From NCBI GenBank assembly GCA_934358675.1, contig CAKRKX010000099.1, positions 1 to 7,821 on the forward strand: a DNA stretch of 7,821 nucleotides, in the 5' to 3' direction. Shown piece after piece: positions 1 through 4,768 of this stretch. The notes under the pieces are model-generated. The model did no database searches. It had not been told where the DNA came from and saw nothing but the letters and a program-made list of their open reading frames with translations. The translations under genes were made by a program, and so were the position numbers. Within the stretch, counting starts at the first letter, position 1; each line of letters begins with the position of its first letter. The DNA is from an uncultured Agathobacter sp. GTDB taxonomy: Bacteria; Bacillota; Clostridia; Lachnospirales; Lachnospiraceae.

Positions 1-444
1 TGTCTGCTCCACACCGCCTGCAATATAGTTGGCCGCTGCCTCATAGATGAGTGCAAGACCGGTTGTTACGATCATGGATGGAATACGAAGCTTTACATAA
101 AACACTCCGTTTAACGCTCCGACGATAGTTCCTGTAAGGATACATCCAACGATCAGTCCAAAATATCCCAAATTAAATCTTGTTGCGAATACGCATCCGA
201 CGATTGCGGAAAGCATAATGTTTGCCCCAATGGAAAAGTCGAACATTCCCATTACCATTACAAAGTAGAATCCAACGGCACCAACGGTTGCAATCAGGCT
301 GGCCTGAAAATAGTTGAGCATATTGCCGAATGATCCAAAGTTGTGCGGCGAAAGTATTTTAAAGATGGCCCAGGAAAGTACAACCAGACCGATCAGGATC
401 AGATAGCCCATTGCTTTTCCCGAGATTTTTTTAGTAGTACCCAT
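1..444 (-). CDS. Sugar ABC transporter permease, RbsC type (N-terminal part, runs off window)
   Basis: Membrane subunit of a carbohydrate ABC importer of the ribose/xylose/galactose class (BPD_transp_2 family). The 148 visible codons give a short charged N-terminus followed by very hydrophobic segments at about residues 12-31, 47-66, 73-88 and 93-115. Two family landmarks are visible: MFDFSIGANIML at 67-78, matching the 'GGIDLSVGS' region of RbsC, and LNGVFYVKLRIPSMIVTTG at 111-129, matching 'VNG...LKIPPFIATLG'. Full-length relatives are about 310-340 residues, so more than half lies beyond position 1. The ATG at 444 is preceded by AGAGGTAG at a normal distance. It is the second gene after the substrate-binding protein, separated by 107 bp containing a hairpin. 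The ATPase subunit is not in the window and may follow further left. The family call is firm; the exact sugar cannot be read from the sequence. Confidence 0.9.
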   Translation of the reverse strand, partial: MGTTKKISGKAMGYLILIGLVVLSWAIFKILSPHNFGSFGNMLNYFQASLIATVGAVGFYFVMVMGMFDFSIGANIMLSAIVGCVFATRFNLGYFGLIVGCILTGTIVGALNGVFYVKLRIPSMIVTTGLALIYEAAANYIAGGVEQT

Positions 445-496
445 ATTATCTACCTCTTCTTTTAGTCAATTCCAATTTGTTGTCATCTTTGATAAG

Positions 497-528
497 AAAA
501 GGTGGCGTCACAAGCGATGCCACCTTTT
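497..528 (-). terminator. Intercistronic hairpin between binding protein and permease genes
   Basis: Inverted repeat with arms 497-509 and 516-528 and a 6-nt loop. Ten base pairs (AAAAGGTGGC/GCCACCTTTT) are perfect and one mismatch lies near the loop. On the minus-strand transcript it falls 24 nt after the binding-protein stop codon and is followed by a short U-rich stretch (TTTTCTTATC). It looks like a leaky intrinsic terminator or a 3'-end stabilising hairpin. Such elements are known between binding-protein genes and downstream transporter genes, where they yield more binding protein than permease. The U-tract is weak, so partial read-through is the likely behaviour. Confidence 0.6.
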
Positions 529-551
529 CCAGTTTTCATTGTATCTGTCTG

Positions 552-1715
552 TTATTTACCGGCACGAGCTGCTGCATCCTCAATAGATACGCTTGCTGCT
601 GTCTTCTTTAAGTCTTCAAGGCTTAACTTAGACATGTCAACCAGTTCCTCATCTGTGTATGGAAGCTGATCTACGAAGTACTGCTCGTATGCCTTGTAGT
701 CATCTGCTGATGATACATACAGGTATGGGAATGGAACATCCTCGAACTTGCCTCCGAAGTCTGAGTAATTGCCCTTGATTGCGTTGTAAACCATCATGAA
801 TGCGATCAATGGATCACAGTAATGTCCGCCGGACTCACCAGCCATAGATCCGTTCTCAAGTCTCTCTCCAAGGTCTGGAAGGAAGTCTGTAGATACGATA
901 TCGATATCCTGTGTCTTACCTGCACGCTCAACTGCTGCGATTGCTCCCTGAAGAGGATCTCCGCCGCCGCCTGCCGGAATTAATGCGTCAAGGTTAGGAT
1001 CTGCTGCCATAAGAGCCTCTGCTGCCTTTGAACCACCCTCAGAAGTTGTTCCAGCATACTGTGGCTCAGAAAGAGTTGCCTGATCATCCGGATGCTCTTC
1101 GTTCCACTTGTCAACGCCTGCCTTGTAACCTTCCCATCTTCCGAGCCATGTAGCATCACCCTGCTCCCAGCCGATAAGACCGATGTTACGATCACCCTTG
1201 TTTAAAAGGATGTTTACGAGTTCCTCACCGTTTGCCGGCTCGTCCTCATGTACAGCACCGATGTAGTAATCGGAATCTGTAGCTGCCTGATAGATGTCTG
1301 CGCTGTTCTCCTGGCTGATCACACGGAAGAACTGTGCAAGATATACTTTATTGTCGTTACATGTCTTGATTGCGGATGTCATCTCTGTATCAGATGAGTT
1401 ACAGATGATGATTCCCTGACATCCTGCTGCTGCAAGCTGCTCAACAGAAGCTGTAACCTTCTCGGAAACATGTCCCTGATCTACATACTGGACATCTACA
1501 TCCAATGCCTTAGCAGCCTCATCAAGGATCTTCTTACACTGAGATCCGAGTACGTCAGTTGATGACCAGATGGAAACACCAATCTTGATCTTACCGGATG
1601 TGCTTGCTGAGCCTCCCTGTGCTGATGAATTTCCGCCTGTTCCGCAGGCTGTCATTCCAACTACCATTGTTGCTGCCAGGATGGCTGCTGTTACCTTCTT
1701 CAAAATTTTCTTCAT
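552..1715 (-). CDS. Sugar ABC transporter substrate-binding lipoprotein (Peripla_BP_4 type)
   Basis: Extracellular solute receptor for a carbohydrate importer, anchored in the membrane as a lipoprotein. Residues 1-24 form a type II signal peptide: a KKILKK positive start, a hydrophobic core, and a lipobox MTAC with Cys24 as the predicted lipidated residue. A Gly/Ser-rich linker follows (about 25-41). The mature part begins KIKIGVSIWSS, the usual first strand of the ribose-binding-protein fold, and continues through the AAAGCQGIIICNSSD region (about 95-109), a GNxD-like hinge region, and DIDIVSTDFLPDLGERLENG (about 273-292), which matches the second-lobe strand and helix of the family. The length of 387 residues is somewhat above RbsB (about 300), as in clostridial relatives. 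The start at 1715 has a strong GGGAGGA site. It is the first gene of the leftward importer transcript. A sugar ligand is inferred from the family and the RbsC-type partner; the specific sugar is unknown. Confidence 0.9.
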   Translation of the reverse strand: MKKILKKVTAAILAATMVVGMTACGTGGNSSAQGGSASTSGKIKIGVSIWSSTDVLGSQCKKILDEAAKALDVDVQYVDQGHVSEKVTASVEQLAAAGCQGIIICNSSDTEMTSAIKTCNDNKVYLAQFFRVISQENSADIYQAATDSDYYIGAVHEDEPANGEELVNILLNKGDRNIGLIGWEQGDATWLGRWEGYKAGVDKWNEEHPDDQATLSEPQYAGTTSEGGSKAAEALMAADPNLDALIPAGGGGDPLQGAIAAVERAGKTQDIDIVSTDFLPDLGERLENGSMAGESGGHYCDPLIAFMMVYNAIKGNYSDFGGKFEDVPFPYLYVSSADDYKAYEQYFVDQLPYTDEELVDMSKLSLEDLKKTAASVSIEDAAARAGK

Positions 1716-1735
1716 ACGTTATCCTCCCTTTACAC

Positions 1736-1749
1736 ATACGTGAACGTAT
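1736..1749. promoter_or_regulatory. Palindrome ATACGT-GA-ACGTAT in the 5' leader of the binding-protein gene
   Basis: Perfect 6-bp arms around a 2-bp centre, placed roughly +10 to +23 from the predicted transcription start. That is a classical position for a repressor operator. The half-site CATACGT recurs 22 bp away at 1713-1719, overlapping the start codon of the binding-protein gene. No regulator gene is visible in the window, so the operator role is inferred from geometry only. Confidence 0.4.
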
Positions 1750-1764
1750 TTTTTTGATATCTTG

Positions 1765-1793
1765 ATTATATTACCACCTGCTTTTCAATGCAA
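1765..1793 (-). promoter_or_regulatory. Sigma-A-type promoter of the sugar importer genes
   Basis: On the minus strand: TTGCAT (1788-1793), a 17-bp spacer, and a perfect TATAAT (1765-1770), giving a start near 1758 and a 5' leader of about 43 nt. The -35 box matches the consensus poorly (TTG only). This fits a promoter needing an activator, and an inverted-repeat element ends 3 bp upstream of it. Confidence 0.65.
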
Positions 1794-1796
1794 TAA

Positions 1797-1828
1797 AATA
1801 CAACCATTTTTTCTTGCAAAGTTGTATT
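1797..1828. promoter_or_regulatory. Inverted-repeat regulatory element, copy 1 (importer side)
   Basis: AATACAAC (1797-1804), 16 bp, then GTTGTATT (1821-1828): perfect 8-bp arms spanning 32 bp. Three bp separate it from the -35 box of the importer promoter. Read outward-in on the minus strand, the element is preceded by C and followed after the first arm by TTT, giving CAATACAACTTT, a 12-mer identical in copy 2. It is probably a binding site for a dimeric activator. The regulator is not identified. Confidence 0.6.
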
Positions 1829-1970
1829 GTCGTTTTGCATTTTACTCACTATTTTTTGTTAAATTTGTGTCAATTTGTCTATTTTGACGAGTATTCTTCT
1901 TATTTTTTCCTTGTTTCGTTGTCGTTTTGTGCGTTTTTATAGTTTTTCTTGTTTTGGAACGCTTTTAGGC
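1829..1970. other. T-rich (plus strand) spacer between the two regulatory elements
   Basis: Part of the 365-bp gene-free region between the importer and the HPr-like gene. It is strongly asymmetric, with long T runs on the plus strand, and has no convincing reading frame or ribosome binding site on either strand. A weak GTCAA-N9-TTGAC inverted repeat occurs around 1870-1888. The composition suggests bendable DNA or upstream-element DNA between the divergent promoters, which is compatible with looping between the two repeat elements 174 bp apart. Confidence 0.4.
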
Positions 1971-2002
1971 AATACAACTTTATATTGTTATATACTTGTA
2001 TT
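1971..2002. promoter_or_regulatory. Inverted-repeat regulatory element, copy 2 (HPr-like gene side)
   Basis: AATACAAC (1971-1978), 16 bp, then CTTGTATT (1995-2002): the same spacing as copy 1 and one base different in the second arm. The next 3 bp lead directly to the TTGACA -35 box, exactly as copy 1 does on the other strand. A further overlapping TTGTATT follows at 2001-2007. Confidence 0.6.
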
Positions 2003-2005
2003 GTA

Positions 2006-2035
2006 TTGACAGTGTTTCAAGCGCAATGCTATGAT
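2006..2035 (+). promoter_or_regulatory. Sigma-A-type promoter of the HPr-like gene
   Basis: Consensus TTGACA (2006-2011), an 18-bp spacer, and TATGAT (2030-2035) preceded by TGC, giving an extended -10 (TGCTATGAT). Transcription would begin near 2042. The boxes are strong and the gene that follows has a good ribosome binding site. Confidence 0.7.
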
Positions 2036-2080
2036 AAATTCAGCAACTGATGTTAGTTAAATATGAAAGGAAGATGCATT

Positions 2081-2317
2081 ATGAAGGTAATGAACATTCA
2101 GGATCCGCAGGAGTTCTTAAAGGTGATCGACAGCTGTAAGGGACAGGTTGAGCTGATTACAGCCGACGGAGACCGCTTAAACTTAAAGTCTAAGTTATGT
2201 CAGCTTGTTTCCTTATCAACGATCTTCGAATCTGCTGCTACGATCCCGGAGCTTGAGATCATCGCTCACGAGGCTGAGGATTCCAGAAAGATCATGGATT
2301 ACCTGATGAGAGGTTAA
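2081..2317 (+). CDS. HPr/Crh-like small protein without the phosphocarrier histidine
   Basis: A 78-residue cytoplasmic protein. The reading frame extends upstream to an ATG at 2063, but AAAGGAAG (2066-2073) sits 7 nt before the ATG at 2081, so I chose the shorter form beginning MKVMNIQ. Residues 21-45 (GQVELITADGDRLNLKSKLCQLVSL) resemble the HPr segment around Ser46 (VNLEYNGKTVNLKS...MSL), with Ser37 at the position of Ser46. The tail (PELEIIAHEAEDSRKIMDYL) parallels the HPr tail GAEITISASGADENDALNAL. The HPr active-site HARP is absent; the only histidine is residue 63, near the C-terminus. This resembles Bacillus Crh, which lacks His15 but is phosphorylated on Ser46. A role in carbon regulation is inferred from this resemblance and from the divergent sugar importer sharing its control element. 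It could instead be an unrelated small alpha/beta protein. Leucine codons are mostly TTA. Confidence 0.6.
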   Translation: MKVMNIQDPQEFLKVIDSCKGQVELITADGDRLNLKSKLCQLVSLSTIFESAATIPELEIIAHEAEDSRKIMDYLMRG

Positions 2318-2336
2318 TCCGGTGCACAACGCAGAA

Positions 2337-2376
2337 TAAACGGGAGTGATTCGATGAATCGCTCCCGTTTATTTTT
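2337..2376 (+). terminator. Intrinsic terminator of the HPr-like gene
   Basis: A 16-bp stem (arms 2337-2352 and 2356-2371, one G-U pair), a 3-nt loop, and TTTTT at 2372-2376. It starts 20 nt after the stop codon. This is a strong canonical Rho-independent terminator. Confidence 0.9.
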
Positions 2377-2380
2377 GCAC

Positions 2381-2412
2381 AAAAATAGGAAGTGAATGTT
2401 CATTCACTTCCT
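2381..2412 (-). terminator. Intrinsic terminator of the 120-residue protein gene
   Basis: Perfect 12-bp inverted repeat (arms 2387-2398 and 2401-2412) with only 2 nt between arms, so the real loop is slightly larger. On the minus strand it is followed by ATTTTTG. It lies 11 nt after the stop codon at 2423 and converges with the preceding terminator. The two U-tracts together form the palindrome ATTTTTGCACAAAAAT (2371-2386). Confidence 0.85.
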
Positions 2413-2422
2413 GCTCTTCGCT

Positions 2423-2785
2423 CTACGCTACAATTACTGTGCATCCCAATTTATCACAAGCTAGTGTAATTCCCATATCATTGCTGTAATAATCCAAATG
2501 TAAATTAATCGTATTGCCGCTCAACGCTGCGGTTCCACCATACTGAACAAAAACACTTGAAACATTAGCACCTTCAACGCGTAACACAGCATCTGCCTGC
2601 TGAGGCTTCTCTCCGGACGCCTCTGGAAGATTCACAAATCGAACAAGATACTGTGGGTTCATATCCCACTCATTTCCTTCATATACACATTCGACGGTGA
2701 CTGTGCCGCTTCCGCTAGCAAGGTATACTCCCTCTCCTGATACCTTGCTTGCGAAAAGCATTGGCTTTACGTATTTTCCGTTCAT
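2423..2785 (-). CDS. Small beta-rich protein of unknown function
   Basis: 120 residues; I do not recognise a characterised family. The start at 2785 is supported by AGAGGT spaced about 9 nt away. The N-terminus (YVKPMLFASKVSGEGVYLASG, about residues 5-25) has the layout of a recurring N-terminal motif in small clostridial proteins: Tyr-x-Lys-Pro, then a hydrophobic stretch, then Glu-Gly-Val-Tyr-x-Ala-Ser-Gly. After that comes alternating polar/hydrophobic sequence predicted as beta strands, with many Val, Thr, Gly and Asn, three cysteines (33, 110, 115) and a hydrophobic C-terminal end CTVIVA. There is no standard signal peptide and no transmembrane helix. It is transcribed alone from its own promoter with its own terminator. 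The N-terminal motif could be a recognition leader, for export or peptide maturation, but nothing nearby encodes a processing enzyme. Confidence 0.7.
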   Translation of the reverse strand: MNGKYVKPMLFASKVSGEGVYLASGSGTVTVECVYEGNEWDMNPQYLVRFVNLPEASGEKPQQADAVLRVEGANVSSVFVQYGGTAALSGNTINLHLDYYSNDMGITLACDKLGCTVIVA

Positions 2786-2826
2786 GTTTTGTTTACCTCT
2801 TCTAATTACCCTCTTATTACGCTACT

Positions 2827-2855
2827 AATATAACATAATGTCGACGCATAGACAA
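2827..2855 (-). promoter_or_regulatory. Promoter of the 120-residue protein gene
   Basis: On the minus strand: TTGTCT (2850-2855), a 17-bp spacer, and TATATT (2827-2832) preceded by TGT, an extended -10. Start near 2820, leader about 35 nt. This shows the gene need not depend on the upstream exporter operon. Confidence 0.65.
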
Positions 2856-2879
2856 TAAAAATAAGCAAATTTTGTGCTT
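2851..2879 (-). terminator. Weak candidate terminator after the exporter operon
   Basis: A short stem AAGCA/TGCTT (2875-2879 with 2863-2867) with a 7-nt AT loop, followed on the minus strand by ATTTTTATTG. It lies about 85 nt beyond the exporter stop codon at 2963 and overlaps the -35 box of the next gene. The stem is only 5 bp, so it may be inefficient. I see no better terminator for the exporter operon. Confidence 0.3.
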
Positions 2880-2962
2880 TTTTGTAATTTTTTGGCATTG
2901 ATATGCTTTTTCAACAATTTTATACTCTTCAATCTGTTCTATTTGCACATACAATTCCGGTC

Positions 2963-4750
2963 TTATACCGCCGCAAACTGCGCCATATACAGATCGTAAT
3001 ACTTTCCTTTCTGTTCGAGAAGCTGCTGCGGTGTGCCCTGTTCCTCGATGCCGCCGTCGTTGATCACGAAGATACGATCCGCATTCTGGATCGTTGACAG
3101 ACGGTGTGCGATCACGAAGCTTGTTCGTCCCGCAAGGAGTGCCTCGATGCCCTGCTGCACCAGAATCTCCGTGTGCGTGTCAATGCTCGAAGTTGCCTCG
3201 TCAAGGATCAGAATGCGAGGATCGGAGATCATGGTTCGCGCAAATGCGATCAGCTGACGCTGTCCGATCGACAGACCAGCGCCGCGCTCCTTGAGCACGG
3301 TGTCGTATCCGTTCTCCATTTTCATAATGAAGTCATGCGCATTGACCGCTTTTGCCGCAGCGATCATCTCCTCCTCGGTCGCATCCATTTTTCCGTATAA
3401 GATATTTTCCCGGATCGTTCCGTGGAAGATAAAGTTATCCTGTGTCATAACGCCCATCTGACGGCGCAGGCTCTCGATCGATACTTTCGTCAGATCGTAG
3501 CCATCGATCAGGATTGTTCCCTCCTCAATATCATAGAAACGGCTGATCAGATTGACGATGGTTGTCTTTCCGGCTCCGGTCGGACCGACCAGAGCGATCG
3601 TCTCCCCCGGACGGATCGTGAAATTAACATCGGAGAGTACCTTGGTCTCCGCAGGTGTTCCGCGGTCATACGTGAACGATACATTTTTAAATTCAACCGT
3701 TCCCTTAATGTCCGGCAGCTCCACGACATCGGTCTGATCCTTGATGTCCGGCTGTGTATCCATGATATCAAAGATTCGCTCTGCAGCCGACAGGTTCGTG
3801 ATCACCTGATTATAGAAGTTACTCAGATTCATGATCGGGTTCCAGAACATATTAATGTAGGTTCCGAACGCCACAAGAAGTCCGACCGACACGCGCGGCG
3901 CACCCAGATATTTGACACCGACAAGGTACAGCATCATCGTTCCGATTCCCCAGCAGAAATCCACCACCGGTCCGAACATATCCGCACGCGCACACGCACG
4001 GATAAACGAATCACGGTGTTCACCCGCCAGTTCCCGAAACGACTTTCTCGTCTCCTCCTCCGCAGAAAAGCTCTGCACAACATTCATTCCCGCAATATCC
4101 TCATGGACAAAAGCGTTCAGGTTCGAAGATTTCTTGCGGAAGATCTGCCAGCGCTTGTGTGCGGTCGTCTGGATAAAGAACACGGCCGCGATCATCAACG
4201 GAATCGTGCACAGTGCAGCCAGCGTCAGCGGCAGATCTTTGATCGCCATGATCACAACAACACCGACAACCGTGATGAAGTCCGGAATCAGTGTTGTGAC
4301 CGCATTGGTCAGCACTTCCTTCAGCGAGTTGACATCGCCGATGATACGCGCCAGGATTTTTCCGGTCGGTCTGCTGTCAAAAAACGAAAAGGACAATGTC
4401 TGAATGTGTTCGTACAGTTCCTGTCGGATCACCATCAGCACATCGTTGGAAATCTTTGACATCACGTACATGCGCACCTTGACCATGATCAGAAACACGA
4501 TGTTGAGCACCGCCGCAAAGATGCCGATCTCCATAAGTCCCCGGTAATCGCCCACCGCAATATGATGGTCGATCGCTTCCTCGATCAGAAGCGGGTTTAC
4601 AAGCTGTATCGCTACCGCGACCGCCATGCAGAGCAGCACAGCGATCACGCCTTTTTTATAATTCTTTAAATAAGAGAACAGTCGGATGATGATTTTCTTC
4701 TTATCCGAATTCTCCATATGTTCGTCTTCTCGATAAGAGTTGACTGCCAT
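2963..4750 (-). CDS. Heterodimeric ABC exporter, catalytically competent subunit (BmrD/LmrD/TM288 type)
   Basis: A 595-residue half-transporter with a membrane domain fused to an ATPase, in the inner membrane. Six hydrophobic segments lie at about 34-56, 72-92, 151-170, 173-193, 261-282 and 288-308. The nucleotide-binding domain has Walker A GPTGAGKTT (389-397, Lys395), Q-loop Gln437, signature LSIGQ (493-497, Gly to Ile at the third position), Walker B ILILDE with catalytic Glu518, D-loop SSID and switch His549. A normal Glu with a deviant signature is the pattern of the D-type subunit in asymmetric exporters; it pairs with the gene 18 bp upstream, which shows the opposite pattern. Family members export drugs, lipids or peptides; the substrate here is unknown. 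The start at 4750 has GGGAGGTGA 5 nt upstream. It is the second and last gene of the operon. Confidence 0.92.
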   Translation of the reverse strand: MAVNSYREDEHMENSDKKKIIIRLFSYLKNYKKGVIAVLLCMAVAVAIQLVNPLLIEEAIDHHIAVGDYRGLMEIGIFAAVLNIVFLIMVKVRMYVMSKISNDVLMVIRQELYEHIQTLSFSFFDSRPTGKILARIIGDVNSLKEVLTNAVTTLIPDFITVVGVVVIMAIKDLPLTLAALCTIPLMIAAVFFIQTTAHKRWQIFRKKSSNLNAFVHEDIAGMNVVQSFSAEEETRKSFRELAGEHRDSFIRACARADMFGPVVDFCWGIGTMMLYLVGVKYLGAPRVSVGLLVAFGTYINMFWNPIMNLSNFYNQVITNLSAAERIFDIMDTQPDIKDQTDVVELPDIKGTVEFKNVSFTYDRGTPAETKVLSDVNFTIRPGETIALVGPTGAGKTTIVNLISRFYDIEEGTILIDGYDLTKVSIESLRRQMGVMTQDNFIFHGTIRENILYGKMDATEEEMIAAAKAVNAHDFIMKMENGYDTVLKERGAGLSIGQRQLIAFARTMISDPRILILDEATSSIDTHTEILVQQGIEALLAGRTSFVIAHRLSTIQNADRIFVINDGGIEEQGTPQQLLEQKGKYYDLYMAQFAAV

Positions 4751-4768
4751 AGTCTCACCTCCCAGTAA

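Noticed and set aside
980..1195. A 71-codon minus-strand frame inside the binding-protein gene
   Set aside because: It lies in another frame on the same strand as the well-supported lipoprotein gene, with no ribosome binding site of its own.
1870..1888. GTCAA-N9-TTGAC inverted repeat in the T-rich spacer
   Set aside because: Arms are only 5 bp in low-complexity AT-rich DNA and are not placed near either promoter; expected by chance.
2012..2029. Possible CcpA (cre) site within the HPr-like promoter spacer (TTTCAAGCGCAATG)
   Set aside because: It has a central GCGC but the flanking arms are not symmetric and match the cre consensus poorly. Tempting given the HPr-like product, but not supported.
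2063..2080. Upstream ATG of the HPr-like gene at 2063
   Set aside because: The purine-rich ribosome binding site lies between this ATG and the one at 2081, so translation should start at 2081.
3422..4459. A 345-codon plus-strand open frame opposite the second exporter gene
   Set aside because: It is antisense to a clear ABC exporter gene with all motifs, its translation is rich in Arg, His, Asp and Gln with no domain, and it has no ribosome binding site. It is a shadow of the GC-biased exporter codons, as are the other plus-strand frames between 2903 and 6841.
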